From assembly GCF_003112515.1 (NCBI RefSeq), contig NZ_BEVZ01000003.1:434001-498000 (forward strand): DNA of 64,000 bases, read 5' to 3'. The notes beneath the pieces are model-generated. The model made no database searches. It was not told the origin of the DNA and was given only the letters and a program-made list of their open reading frames with translations. This DNA comes from Streptomyces fragilis (lineage in GTDB: Bacteria; Actinomycetota; Actinomycetes; Streptomycetales; Streptomycetaceae). The position numbers were made by a program, and so were the translations under genes. This document shows, in pieces, positions 42,882 through 54,496 of this stretch. Every line of letters starts with the position of its first letter. The stretch's first letter is position 1.

Positions 42882-42903
42882 GTTTCTCTCTGTGACCGGA
42901 GGT
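42875..42903 (+). promoter_or_regulatory. Shine-Dalgarno-sequestering hairpin of the terC riboswitch
   Basis: ACCTCCGGT (42875-42883) is the exact reverse complement of ACCGGAGGT (42895-42903), with an 11-base loop. The second arm contains the terC ribosome-binding site GGAGGT (42898-42903). The first arm includes the 3' strand of riboswitch P1. The two pairings exclude each other, so P1 formation should release the ribosome-binding site. Confidence 0.8.
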
Positions 42904-42907
42904 ATCG

Positions 42908-43897
42908 GTGGAAGTTTCCTTGACCCTGTGGGTCGCCACGGTGGCCGTCCTGGCCCTGCTGATCGGCGCCGACTTCTTCATCGGCCGCAAGCCGCACGAC
43001 GTGTCGGTCAAGGAGGCCGGCATCTGGACGGCGGTCTGGATCGGCCTCGCCTGTCTCTTCGGCCTCGGCCTGCTCGTCTTCGCCGGGGGCGCGCCCGCCG
43101 GCGAGTTCTTCGCGGGCTTCGTGACCGAGAAGTCGCTGAGCGTCGACAACCTGTTCGTCTTCGTCCTGATCATGGCGAAGTTCGCGGTGCCGTCACACCT
43201 CCAGCAGCGGGTGCTGCTGATCGGCGTGCTGATCGCCCTGGTCCTGCGGGCGGTCTTCATCGCGGCGGGCGCGGCGATCATCGCCAGCTTCTCGTGGGTC
43301 TTCTACATCTTCGGCGCGTTCCTGATCTACACCGCCTGGAAGCTCATCCAGGAGGCCAGGTCCGGGAACAGCGAGGAGGAGTACGAGGAGAACCGCCTGC
43401 TCAAGGCGGCCGAGCGCCGCTTCGGCGTCGCCGACCGCTACCACGGCACCAAGCTGTTCATCCGGGAGAACGGCAAGCGCGTGATGACGCCGATGATGGT
43501 CGTCATCCTCGCCATCGGCACCACCGACGTGCTGTTCGCCCTGGACTCCATCCCCGCGATCTTCGGTCTGACCCAGGACCCGTACATCGTGTTCACCGCC
43601 AACGCCTTCGCCCTGATGGGTCTGCGGCAGCTGTACTTCCTGATCGGTGGCCTGCTCGAGAAGCTGGTCCACCTGTCGTACGGCCTCTCCGTGATCCTCG
43701 GCTTCATCGGCGTGAAGCTGGTGCTGCACGCCCTGCACGAGTCCGGGGTGCACGTCCCCGAGATCTCCATCCCGGTCTCCCTGGGCGTCATCTGCACCGT
43801 CCTGGTGGTCACCACGATCACCAGCCTGATGGCCAACAGGAAGACCCGGGAGGCCGAGGCCAGGGCCAAGGCGGACGCCGACAGGACCGACGCCTGA
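42908..43897 (+). CDS. terC: TerC/Alx-family membrane protein, probable manganese exporter
   Basis: A 329-residue membrane protein with about nine hydrophobic segments. The GTG at 42908 is four bases after the GGAGGT site. Conserved acidic membrane motifs are present: ADFFIGRK, EKSLSVDNLFVFVLIM, GTTDVLFALDSIPAIFG and NAFALMGLRQLYFLIGG. The Asp/Glu residues in these are those implicated in metal transport. TerC/Alx proteins export Mn2+ and can support metalation of exported enzymes. The manganese riboswitch in its leader strongly supports a manganese role. The C-terminus is charged. It is followed 84 bases later by an antiporter gene. Confidence 0.94.
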   Translation: MEVSLTLWVATVAVLALLIGADFFIGRKPHDVSVKEAGIWTAVWIGLACLFGLGLLVFAGGAPAGEFFAGFVTEKSLSVDNLFVFVLIMAKFAVPSHLQQRVLLIGVLIALVLRAVFIAAGAAIIASFSWVFYIFGAFLIYTAWKLIQEARSGNSEEEYEENRLLKAAERRFGVADRYHGTKLFIRENGKRVMTPMMVVILAIGTTDVLFALDSIPAIFGLTQDPYIVFTANAFALMGLRQLYFLIGGLLEKLVHLSYGLSVILGFIGVKLVLHALHESGVHVPEISIPVSLGVICTVLVVTTITSLMANRKTREAEARAKADADRTDA

Positions 43898-43981
43898 CCG
43901 GGGCGGCGACGACACGGCGGCGGCGGCCCCCCGGGGCCCCGCCACCGTGCGACCGGAAGCATCGATCGAGAGGAGCGGCGC

Positions 43982-45091
43982 ATGAAAGTCCTGTCTGCCC
44001 GGAAGCGACCCCCCAGGTCGCTCTGGGCGGTGGCCGCACCGGCTCTCGCGGTGGTCGTCCTGGCCCTCACCTGGGGCCGCAGCGTGCCGCCGGGCGTGAT
44101 CGTGCTGATGACGGCGGCCCTGGCCGCCGCGGTGCTCGCCGCCGTGCACCACGCCGAGGTGATCGCCCACCGCGTGGGCGAGCCGTTCGGCTCGCTCATC
44201 CTCGCGGTGGCGGTCACCGTCATCGAGGTCGGGCTGATCGTCATGCTGATGGTGGGAGGCGGCGAGCAGAGCGCCACCCTCGCCCGGGACACCGTCTTCG
44301 CCGCCGTGATGATCACCCTCAACGGCATCACCGGCATCTGCCTGCTGGTGGCCTCGCTGCGGCACCGCACCGCGATCTTCAACCCCGAGGGAACGGGCGC
44401 CGCCCTCGCCACCGTCGCCACACTCGCCACGCTCAGCCTGGTGCTGCCGAACTTCACCTCGAGCGCTTCCGGCCCCGAGTTCAGCGGCGCCCAGCTGGTC
44501 TTCGCCGCGGTGGCCGCGCTCGTCCTCTACGGCCTCTACGTCGCCACCCAGACGCGGCGGCACCGGGACTACTTCCTGCCGGTCGCCCGGGAGGGCGGCG
44601 TCATCTCCGAGGAGGACCACGCGGAGGTGCCGTCGAACCGCAGGGCGCTGGCCAGCCTCGCCCTGCTGCTGGTGGCCCTGGGCGGCGTGGTCGGCCTGGC
44701 CAAGGGCGTCTCGCCCACCATCGAGAGCGGCGTCGCCGCGGCCGGGATGCCCCACGCGGTGGTGGGCGTCGTCATCGCCCTGCTGGTGCTGCTGCCGGAG
44801 ACCATCGCCGCGGTGCACGCCGCCCGCCGCGACCGCGTGCAGACCAGCCTCAACCTCGCCATCGGCTCCGCCATGGCCAGCATCGGCCTGACCATCCCGG
44901 CCGTCGCCATCGCCTCCATCTGGCTGGACGGCCCGCTGCTCCTCGGGCTGGGCGCCACCCACATGGTGCTGCTCGCGCTGACCGTCCTGGTCGGCACCCT
45001 GACGATCGTCCCCGGGCGGGCCACCCCGCTCCAGGCTGGCCTGCACCTGGCCATCCTCGCCGCCTACCTGGAACTGTCCGTCATCCCCTGA
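43982..45091 (+). CDS. ChaA/CAX-family cation:proton antiporter
   Basis: A 369-residue membrane protein of the Ca2+/cation antiporter superfamily with about eleven hydrophobic segments. The two inverted-repeat motifs are clear: GEPFGSLILAVAVTVIEVGLIVML in the first half and PETIAAVHAARRDRVQTSLNLAIGSAMASIGLTIP in the second, each with the conserved Glu. Arg/His-rich cytoplasmic loop (TQTRRHRDYFLPV) lies between. Likely exports Ca2+ or another divalent or monovalent cation in exchange for protons. Spacing of 84 bases from terC suggests cotranscription. Confidence 0.9.
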   Translation: MKVLSARKRPPRSLWAVAAPALAVVVLALTWGRSVPPGVIVLMTAALAAAVLAAVHHAEVIAHRVGEPFGSLILAVAVTVIEVGLIVMLMVGGGEQSATLARDTVFAAVMITLNGITGICLLVASLRHRTAIFNPEGTGAALATVATLATLSLVLPNFTSSASGPEFSGAQLVFAAVAALVLYGLYVATQTRRHRDYFLPVAREGGVISEEDHAEVPSNRRALASLALLLVALGGVVGLAKGVSPTIESGVAAAGMPHAVVGVVIALLVLLPETIAAVHAARRDRVQTSLNLAIGSAMASIGLTIPAVAIASIWLDGPLLLGLGATHMVLLALTVLVGTLTIVPGRATPLQAGLHLAILAAYLELSVIP

Positions 45092-45150
45092 ACCGGCCGT
45101 GATAGACCGTGCGGAGCCCACCGCACGAGTCACCGCACCGGAGGTTCCCC

Positions 45151-45624
45151 ATGGCCCGCACGCTCGCCGACGCCCCGATCATGATCCTCAACGGGCCGAA
45201 CCTGAACCTGCTCGGGCAGCGGCAGGTGGACATCTACGGTGCCGGCACCCTCGCCGACGTGGAGGCGATGTGCGCCGAGGCGGCGGCCGCCCACGGCGGG
45301 AGCGTCGACCTGCGGCAGTCCAACCACGAGGGCGAGCTGATCGACTGGATCCACGAGGCGCGGCTGAACCACTGCGGCATCGTGATCAACCCCGCGGCCT
45401 ACTCGCACACCTCCGTCGCCCTGCTGGACGCGCTCAACACCTGCGACGGGCTGCCGGTGGTGGAGGTCCACATCTCCAACATCCACCGCCGCGAGGAGTT
45501 CCGGCACCACTCCTACGTCTCGCTGCGCGCGGACGGCGTGATCGCGGGCTGCGGTCTCCAGGGCTACGTGTTCGCCGTGGAGCGCATCGCCGCGCTGGCC
45601 GGCGAGGGCCTCGCGGCCGCCTGA
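45151..45624 (+). CDS. aroQ: Type II 3-dehydroquinate dehydratase
   Basis: Third step of the shikimate pathway: dehydrates 3-dehydroquinate to 3-dehydroshikimate; a dodecameric cytoplasmic enzyme in the family. 157 residues from the ATG at 45151 (GGAGG seven bases before it). Motifs: [14 protein letters not shown] (with the lid region after it), [32 protein letters not shown] and [18 protein letters not shown] with catalytic His. Separated from the antiporter gene by only 60 bases but functionally unrelated. Confidence 0.96.
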   Translation: MARTLADAPIMILNGPNLNLLGQRQVDIYGAGTLADVEAMCAEAAAAHGGSVDLRQSNHEGELIDWIHEARLNHCGIVINPAAYSHTSVALLDALNTCDGLPVVEVHISNIHRREEFRHHSYVSLRADGVIAGCGLQGYVFAVERIAALAGEGLAAA

Positions 45625-45642
45625 CCCGTCACGGCTCCGCCG

Positions 45643-46299
45643 TCACCAGCCGCGGGCGCGCCACTCCGGCAGGTGCGGGCGCTCGGCGCCGAGGCTGGTG
45701 TCGTCGCCGTGGCCGGGGTAGACCCAGGTCTCGTCCGGCAGGACGTCGAACAGCTTGGCCGTCACGTCCCGGTACAGGCTGGCGAAGGCCTCCGGGTCCT
45801 TGCGGGTGTTGCCCAGGCCGCCCGGGAAGAGGCAGTCGCCGGTGAAGACGTGCGGGTGGCCGTGGGGGTCGTCGTAGACCAGCGCGACCGAGCCGGGGGT
45901 GTGGCCGACCAGGTGGCGGGCGGTGAGCCGGACGTGGCCGACGCTGATCAGGTCGCCGTCGTCGAGCAGCACGTCGGTGGGGACCGGGATGCCCTCGGCG
46001 TCCTCCCGCCCGGCGTAGGTGCGGGCGCCGGTGGCGGCCACCACCTCGGCGAGCGCCTGCCAGTGGTCGGGGTGCCGGTGGGTGGTGACGACCGAGGTGA
46101 TCGAGTCGTCGCCGATGCTGCCGAGCAGGGTGTGCGCGTCGTTCGCCGCGTCGATCAGCAGCTGCTCGTCCGTCGCGCGGCAGCGCAGCAGGTACGCGTT
46201 GTTGTCCATCGGGCCGACCGCGATCTTGGTGATCATCAGGTCCCGCAGCTCGTGCACATCGGCCGGGCCGCCGACCTTCACCGCTCCCGTGTACGTCAT
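45643..46299 (-). CDS. Metallo-beta-lactamase-fold hydrolase (glyoxalase II-like)
   Basis: A 218-residue MBL-fold hydrolase. The metal-binding THRHPDHW motif (HxHxDH form with R at the second position) is at about residue 75, followed by the later ligands HLVGHTPGSVALV, FTGDCLFPGGLGNTRKD and YPGHGDDTSLGAE. The arrangement fits small-molecule thioesterases of the glyoxalase II type or persulfide-dioxygenase-like enzymes; the substrate is not determined. It is convergent with aroQ, with 18 bases between the stops, and divergent from uvrA. Confidence 0.9.
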   Translation of the reverse strand: MTYTGAVKVGGPADVHELRDLMITKIAVGPMDNNAYLLRCRATDEQLLIDAANDAHTLLGSIGDDSITSVVTTHRHPDHWQALAEVVAATGARTYAGREDAEGIPVPTDVLLDDGDLISVGHVRLTARHLVGHTPGSVALVYDDPHGHPHVFTGDCLFPGGLGNTRKDPEAFASLYRDVTAKLFDVLPDETWVYPGHGDDTSLGAERPHLPEWRARGW

Positions 46300-46374
46300 G
46301 TTCGCAGCCTATAGCGGGACCGGGGAACACGATCGGGTGAAGCGTGACGGGAACTCCCTGGAATCGAATGCGCG

Positions 46375-46383
46375 TGCTATAAG
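46375..46383 (+). promoter_or_regulatory. Possible extended -10 element upstream of uvrA
   Basis: TGCTATAAG at 46375-46383 matches an extended -10 (TGn plus TATAAG), about 150 bases before the uvrA GTG. No good -35 hexamer lies 16-18 bases upstream, and no SOS box was seen in the 240-base region. Confidence 0.4.
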
Positions 46384-46536
46384 CTCGGTGGCCCACACCG
46401 GGAACGCCGGGAACGCCCGATTTGTTGAAGAGGGCGGAAACCGGTGAAGCCACCGGTGTTGTCAGAGGGTCCCCTTACGCTGAAAACGACGGGGGTCTGC
46501 CCCTGTCACCTCCCCCAAGAAAGGTGCGGAACCGGC

Positions 46537-49437
<2,901 letters not shown>

Positions 49438-49455
49438 CGGCCCCCGCGTCCCGCG

Positions 49456-49493
49456 CCGCGGCCCCCGCTCCCACCCGGGAGCGGGGGCCGCGG
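49456..49493 (+). terminator. uvrA terminator
   Basis: Perfect 17-base arms, CCGCGGCCCCCGCTCCC (49456-49472) and its complement (49477-49493), closed by the four-base loop ACCC, 19 bases after the uvrA stop. Among the strongest hairpins in the window. Confidence 0.9.
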
Positions 49494-49536
49494 TCGTGCG
49501 GCCGCAGCTCGGAGGCCGGAGTCGGCGTCGGCCCGC

Positions 49537-49683
49537 GTCACGCGCGCACCGACCGGGCGTGGTCCCGACGTGACGGGCGACGTGACGGGTCAGGTGGGAC
49601 CGGTCGTGGAACCCCACCGTCGACGCGGCCTCGGCGGGCCGCTCACCGCCGAGGAGCGGACGACGTGCCCGGTCGATGCGGCG
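49537..49683 (-). pseudogene. Remnant of an AraC-family regulator (C-terminal HTH only)
   Basis: Minus-strand translation from 49683 gives 49 residues that match the second helix-turn-helix of AraC-type regulators: RRIDRARRPLLGGERP, then AEAASTVGFHDRSHLTRH, then [15 protein letters not shown]. The rest of the protein is absent: upstream is the sugar-kinase stop at 49703-49705, and no stop codon closes the fragment before it runs into the uvrA terminator. It is therefore a decayed piece of a once larger gene, in a 265-base gap that otherwise holds only the terminator. Confidence 0.75.
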
Positions 49684-49702
49684 GCCGGTGCCCCGCGAGC
49701 CG

Positions 49703-50611
49703 TCACAGGCCCAGCTCGGCGGCCGTCGGCGGCTGGGCGCCCGGGCGGGTGCAGGTGAGGGCGGCGGCGCGGGCGGCGAGGGAGAGGACGTCCTGCCAGT
49801 CGTCGGGGGTGAGGGCGGCGAGGGCCGCGGGGGAGAGGGCGTCGCGCAGGGCGAGGCCGTGCAGCAGGGCCGCCGTCACGGTGTCGCCCGCGCCGATGGT
49901 GTCGGCCACCTCGACCCGCGGCGCGGGCGCCGTGACCTCCAGACCGGCGGCGGTGACCACGCTCAGGCCCTCGGAGCCGCGGGTGAGGACCACCGCTCCC
50001 GGTCCGGCCGCCGCCCACTCGCGCGGCGTGCCGCCCAGCCAGTCGGCGTCCTCCTCGGACAGCTTGAGCAGCGTGACCGCCGGGAGCCAGGAGTGGAACC
50101 GTTCGCGGTACGCGGCGGGGGAGGGGATCAGCCCCGCCCGGATGTTCGGGTCCAGCACGGTGAACAGGCCCCGCGCCGCGCAGGCCAGCAGCAGCTCCTC
50201 GTAGGCGGTCGCCCCCGGCTCCAGCACCAGCGAGCAGGTCCCGAAGGACACCGCCCGGGTCCCCTCCGGCAGCCGCCCGGGCACCCGGAACAGCCGGTCC
50301 GCGGTGCCCTCGACGTAGAACGTGTACGAGGCGGACCCGTGGTCGTCCAGCAGCGCCAGGGCCAGCGTGGTCGGCTCGGGCCCCCGCTGCACCGGCCCGG
50401 TGTCCACCCCCGAGGCCCGCAGCCCGCCCAGCAGCGCCTCCCCGTAGCCGTCGGTGGAGACGCGCGAGCAGAACGCCACCTCGGCGCCCAGCCGCCCCAG
50501 GGCCACCGCGGTGTTGTACGGGCCGCCACCGGGCGCCGGGCGCAACGGGGACAGGGGGCCCCGCTCCTGGGGCACCAGGTCGATCAGGGCCTCACCGGCG
50601 ACGACGAACAC
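49703..50611 (-). CDS. PfkB-family carbohydrate kinase (fructokinase-like)
   Basis: A 302-residue sugar kinase of the ribokinase/PfkB family. The GTG at 50611 lies six bases after AAGGAG. The N-terminal FVVAGEALIDLVP and the first signature region GGGPYNTAVALGRLGAEVAF are present. The C-terminal signature DTIGAGDTVTAALL carries the catalytic Asp and anion hole. Sequence flavour (AGEALIDLV, NTAVALGRLG) suggests fructokinase, but substrate within PfkB cannot be settled by eye. Divergent from the Rieske gene. Confidence 0.92.
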   Translation of the reverse strand: MFVVAGEALIDLVPQERGPLSPLRPAPGGGPYNTAVALGRLGAEVAFCSRVSTDGYGEALLGGLRASGVDTGPVQRGPEPTTLALALLDDHGSASYTFYVEGTADRLFRVPGRLPEGTRAVSFGTCSLVLEPGATAYEELLLACAARGLFTVLDPNIRAGLIPSPAAYRERFHSWLPAVTLLKLSEEDADWLGGTPREWAAAGPGAVVLTRGSEGLSVVTAAGLEVTAPAPRVEVADTIGAGDTVTAALLHGLALRDALSPAALAALTPDDWQDVLSLAARAAALTCTRPGAQPPTAAELGL

Positions 50612-50775
50612 GGGCGGCTCCTTCTTCTCGGGTTCTCGGGGACGACGCGGGGCACGGCCCCACGCTCGCACACCGAGGGGCCCCCGGTATCGTCTGGCCT
50701 GTTCCGACTCCACGCAGACCACTCCACGCAGACCGGTCCGCCCAACCACTCCACGCAGCACCAGGGGAGCCCAGC

Positions 50776-51207
50776 ATGTCCGGCAGCGACGACATCCGCC
50801 GACGTACCGTCCTGCGCGGCGCCGCGCTCACCCCCGTCGCCGGCCTGGGACTGGTGGCCTGCGGCGGCGCGGGCAGTGGTGGCGACTCCTCGGGCGGCGC
50901 CGTGGAGCCCGGCGTCGAGCTCGGCGCGGAGAGCGACGTCCCGGCCGGCGGCACCAAGCTCTACGCCAAGCAGAAGGTCGTGGTCAGCCGCGGCGAGGAC
51001 GGCGCGCTCACGGCATGGAGCACCGTCTGCACGCACGCCGGCTGCGCCATGACCGAGCTGGACGGCACCACGATCACCTGCGCCTGCCACGGCAGCCAGT
51101 TCGACGCCGGAAACGGTCAGGTGCTCAACCCGCCGGCGACGGTTCCGCTCACCGAAGTGCCCGTGAAGGTCGATAACGGCAAGATCGTCACGGCCCGGGC
51201 CGACTGA
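50776..51207 (+). CDS. Rieske [2Fe-2S] lipoprotein exported by the Tat pathway
   Basis: A 143-residue exported iron-sulfur protein. The N-terminus [14 protein letters not shown] has a twin-arginine signal, followed by a hydrophobic core ending in a lipobox-like LVAC, so it is probably Tat-exported and lipid-anchored. A Gly/Ser-rich spacer precedes the Rieske domain, with cluster ligands CTHAGC and CACHGSQFD intact. The electron-transfer partner is unknown. It starts 164 bases from the sugar kinase, divergently, and ends 27 bases before uvrC. Confidence 0.92.
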   Translation: MSGSDDIRRRTVLRGAALTPVAGLGLVACGGAGSGGDSSGGAVEPGVELGAESDVPAGGTKLYAKQKVVVSRGEDGALTAWSTVCTHAGCAMTELDGTTITCACHGSQFDAGNGQVLNPPATVPLTEVPVKVDNGKIVTARAD

Positions 51208-51233
51208 CACACCCCCCAAGTAGGGTTGGGGGC

Positions 51234-53549
51234 ATGGCCGACCCCTCCAGCTACCGCCCCCGGCCGGGGGAGATTCCGGACACCCCCGGGGTGTACCGCT
51301 TCCGCGACGAGCACCGCCGGGTGATCTACGTCGGCAAGGCGAAGAGTCTGCGCCAGCGGCTGGCCAGCTACTTCCAGGACCTCGCCAACCTGCACCCCCG
51401 GACGCGGTCCATGGTCACCACGGCCGCGTCCGTGGAATGGACGGTGGTCTCCACCGAGGTCGAGGCGCTCCAGCTGGAGTACACCTGGATCAAGGAGTTC
51501 GACCCCCGGTTCAACGTCAAGTACCGCGACGACAAGAGCTACCCCTACCTCGCGGTCACGATGAACGAGGAGATCCCGCGCGTCCAGGTCATGCGCGGCG
51601 CCAAGAAGAAGGGCGTGCGCTACTTCGGCCCGTACGGCCACGCCTGGGCGATCCGCGACACCGTGGACCTGCTGCTGCGGGTCTTCCCGGTCCGCACCTG
51701 CTCCGCCGGCGTCTTCAAGAACGCCGCCCGTACCGGGCGGCCCTGCCTGCTCGGCTACATCGACAAGTGCTCGGCGCCCTGCGTCGGCCGGATCTCCGCC
51801 GAGGACCACCGGGACCTCGCCGAGGAGTTCTGCGACTTCATGGGCGGCCGCACCGGCACCTACGTCCGCCGCCTCGAACAGCAGATGACGATCGCCGCCG
51901 AGGACATGGAGTACGAGCGCGCCGCCCGGCTGCGCGACGACATCGGCGCGCTGCGCAAGGCCATGGAGAAGAGCGCGGTGGTGCTCGCCGACGCCACCGA
52001 CGCCGACCTGGTGGCCGTCGCCGAGGACGAGCTGGAGGCGGCCGTCCAGATCTTCCACGTCCGCGGCGGCCGGATCCGCGGCCAGCGCGGGTGGGTCACC
52101 GACAAGGTGGAGGCCGTCACCACCGGCGACCTCGTCGAGCACGCCCTGCAGCAGCTGTACGGCGAGGAGGCCGGCGACGCGGTCCCCCGGGAGGTGCTGG
52201 TCACCGCCCTGCCCGAGCCGCTGGAGCCGGTGCAGGACTGGCTGGCGGAGCGCCGCGGCTCCCACACCTCGCTGCGGGTGCCGCAGCGGGGCGACAAGAA
52301 GGCGCTGATGGAGACGGTCACGCGCAACGCGCAACAGGCGCTCGCGCTGCACAAGACCAAGCGCGCCTCCGACCTGACCACCCGCTCCCGCGCCCTGGAG
52401 GAGATCGCCGAGGCGCTCGGGCTGGACAGCGCGCCGCTGCGCATCGAGTGCTACGACATCTCCCACCTGCAGGGCGAGGACGTGGTCGCGTCCATGGTCG
52501 TCTTCGAGGACGGCCTGCAGCGCAAGAGCGAGTACCGGCGCTTCGAGATCAAGGGCTTCGAGGGGCAGGACGACGTCCGCTCCATGCACGAGGTCATCTT
52601 CCGCCGGTTCCGGCGCTACCTGGCCGAGAAGGAACGCACCGGCGAGTGGGCCGAGGGCGCGGTCGGCGGCGAGGTGACGGCCTCCGTGACGGAGGAGGAC
52701 GGCCGGCCGCGGCGCTTCGCGTACCCGCCGCAGCTGGTGGTGGTCGACGGCGGGCGTCCGCAGGTCGCGGCGGCGCGGCGGGCGCTGGACGAGCTGGGCA
52801 TCGACGACGTGGCCGTCTGCGGGCTCGCCAAGCGGCTGGAGGAGGTCTGGCTCCCCGACGAGGAGGACCCGCTGGTCCTCCCGCGCACCAGCGAGGGCCT
52901 GTACCTGCTCCAGCGGGTGCGGGACGAGGCGCACCGGTTCGCCATCACCTACCAGCGCGGCAAGCGGGCCAAACGGCTGCGGTCCGGGCCGCTGGACGCG
53001 GTGGCGGGGCTCGGCGAGACGCGCAAGCAGGCGCTGCTCAGGCACTTCGGGTCGGTCAAGCGGCTGCGCGCCGCGACGATCGAGCAGATCCAGGAGGTGC
53101 CGGGGATAGGCCGCAAGACGGCGGAGACGGTGGCTGCGGCGCTGGCCGCCGCGACGCCGGGCGGCCCCGCCGTCAACACCGCCACCGGCGAGATCCTGGA
53201 CGACGCCCCGCCGCCGCCCGCGCCCGGCCCGCCGCCCGCGCCGCGCCCGGCGCCCGAGGTGACGGAACTCCCGGAGCACGAGCCGGCGGCGCCCACCGGC
53301 GGTCACCCGCGGCACGAGCCGGCGGCGCCCACCGGCAGTCACCCGCGGCACCAGGCGGCGGCCACCGGCAGGGACCCGCGGCACGAGCCGCAGGCGGGCC
53401 GCCCTGTCGAGGAGCACGACGGCGACCGTGGTGACCACCCGGCCGCCGGTGATCAAGGCGTGAGCGAGGACGCGGCCGGGAAGGCGCGCGACGGTGGCCC
53501 CGAGGGGTCGCCGGACGGCAAGGACGAGAGACGGGGGCAGCACGCATGA
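51234..53549 (+). CDS. uvrC: Excinuclease ABC subunit C
   Basis: Dual-incision nuclease of nucleotide excision repair, 771 residues, longer than the usual ~610. The N-terminal GIY-YIG nuclease is intact ([25 protein letters not shown]), then the UVR domain ([20 protein letters not shown]), the RNase H-like nuclease with [21 protein letters not shown] and a helix-hairpin-helix pair ([39 protein letters not shown]). The extra ~130 C-terminal residues are Pro/Ala/His-rich repeats without a known domain. The stop overlaps the rapZ start (ATGA). Confidence 0.97.
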   Translation: MADPSSYRPRPGEIPDTPGVYRFRDEHRRVIYVGKAKSLRQRLASYFQDLANLHPRTRSMVTTAASVEWTVVSTEVEALQLEYTWIKEFDPRFNVKYRDDKSYPYLAVTMNEEIPRVQVMRGAKKKGVRYFGPYGHAWAIRDTVDLLLRVFPVRTCSAGVFKNAARTGRPCLLGYIDKCSAPCVGRISAEDHRDLAEEFCDFMGGRTGTYVRRLEQQMTIAAEDMEYERAARLRDDIGALRKAMEKSAVVLADATDADLVAVAEDELEAAVQIFHVRGGRIRGQRGWVTDKVEAVTTGDLVEHALQQLYGEEAGDAVPREVLVTALPEPLEPVQDWLAERRGSHTSLRVPQRGDKKALMETVTRNAQQALALHKTKRASDLTTRSRALEEIAEALGLDSAPLRIECYDISHLQGEDVVASMVVFEDGLQRKSEYRRFEIKGFEGQDDVRSMHEVIFRRFRRYLAEKERTGEWAEGAVGGEVTASVTEEDGRPRRFAYPPQLVVVDGGRPQVAAARRALDELGIDDVAVCGLAKRLEEVWLPDEEDPLVLPRTSEGLYLLQRVRDEAHRFAITYQRGKRAKRLRSGPLDAVAGLGETRKQALLRHFGSVKRLRAATIEQIQEVPGIGRKTAETVAAALAAATPGGPAVNTATGEILDDAPPPPAPGPPPAPRPAPEVTELPEHEPAAPTGGHPRHEPAAPTGSHPRHQAAATGRDPRHEPQAGRPVEEHDGDRGDHPAAGDQGVSEDAAGKARDGGPEGSPDGKDERRGQHA
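53277..53381. repeat. 36-base tandem repeat in the uvrC tail
   Basis: Units at 53277-53312 and 53313-53348 are nearly identical, and a third, shortened unit is at 53349-53381. They encode the 12-residue repeat [24 protein letters not shown] and a variant. All unit lengths keep the reading frame. Confidence 0.9.
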
Positions 53550-54496
53550 CGCAGCAACAGCCAGGGCAACCGGCCCGGACGGACGACGGAGCGGCACAGG
53601 TGACGACGGGACCCGAGATCCCCGCGGCCGACACGGCCACCCCCGAGCTGGTGATCATCTCCGGTATGTCCGGGGCCGGCCGCTCCACCGCGGCCAAGTG
53701 CCTGGAGGACCTCGGCTGGTTCGTCGTCGACAACCTGCCGCCCGCCCTGATCCCCACCATGGTGGAGCTCGGCGCCCGCAGCCAGGGCAACGTCGCACGC
53801 ATCGCCGTGGTCGTCGACGTCCGCGGCCGCCGCTTCTTCGACAACCTCCGCGAGTCCCTCGCCGAGCTCGACGCCCGCCAGGTCAAGCGGCGCTTCGTGT
53901 TCCTGGAGTCCTCCGACGACGCGCTGGTGCGCCGCTTCGAGTCGGTGCGCCGCCCGCACCCCCTGCAGGGCGACGGCCGCATCGTCGACGGCATCGCCGC
54001 CGAGCGCGAACTGCTGCGCGAGCTGCGCGGCGACGCCGACCTGGTGATCGACACCTCCGGCCTCAACGTGCACCAGCTGCGCGCCAAGATGGACGCCCAG
54101 TTCGCCGGCGACGAGGAGCCGGAGCTGCGGGCCACCGTCATGTCGTTCGGCTTCAAGTACGGCCTGCCCGTGGACGCCGACCTCGTGGTCGACATGCGCT
54201 TCCTGCCGAACCCGCACTGGGTGCCCGAGCTGCGCCCGTACACCGGCCTCAACGAGGAGGTGGCCGGCTACGTCTTCTCCCAGCCCGGTGCCAAGGAGTT
54301 CCTGGACCGGTACACCGAGCTGCTGCACATGATCGCGGCCGGCTACCGCCGTGAGGGCAAGCGCTACGTGACCGTCGCGGTCGGCTGCACCGGCGGCAAG
54401 CACCGCTCGGTCGCCATGTCCGAGAAGCTCGCCAAGCGCCTGGCCGCCGACGGGGTCGAGACGGTGGTCGTCCACCGGGACATGGGACGCGAATGA
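53546..54496 (+). CDS. rapZ: RapZ-family RNase adapter / nucleotide-binding protein
   Basis: A 316-residue P-loop protein of the RapZ (YvcJ) family. The Walker A is [11 protein letters not shown]; other conserved stretches are [57 protein letters not shown] and the C-terminal [15 protein letters not shown]. Gram-negative RapZ controls amino-sugar synthesis through small RNAs; in actinobacteria and firmicutes the role is less clear. It overlaps uvrC and yvcK by four bases at each end, the conserved rapZ-yvcK-whiA order. Confidence 0.95.
   Translation: MTQQQPGQPARTDDGAAQVTTGPEIPAADTATPELVIISGMSGAGRSTAAKCLEDLGWFVVDNLPPALIPTMVELGARSQGNVARIAVVVDVRGRRFFDNLRESLAELDARQVKRRFVFLESSDDALVRRFESVRRPHPLQGDGRIVDGIAAERELLRELRGDADLVIDTSGLNVHQLRAKMDAQFAGDEEPELRATVMSFGFKYGLPVDADLVVDMRFLPNPHWVPELRPYTGLNEEVAGYVFSQPGAKEFLDRYTELLHMIAAGYRREGKRYVTVAVGCTGGKHRSVAMSEKLAKRLAADGVETVVVHRDMGRE

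Noticed and set aside
46300..46536. SOS (LexA) box upstream of uvrA
   Set aside because: GGGAACACGATCGG was considered, but the second half-site GTTC is missing, so it does not fit the actinobacterial GAAC-N4-GTTC pattern.
49570..49758. 62-residue plus-strand open frame after uvrA
   Set aside because: It is the complement of the AraC remnant and the sugar kinase 3' end, and has no ribosome-binding site or recognisable product.
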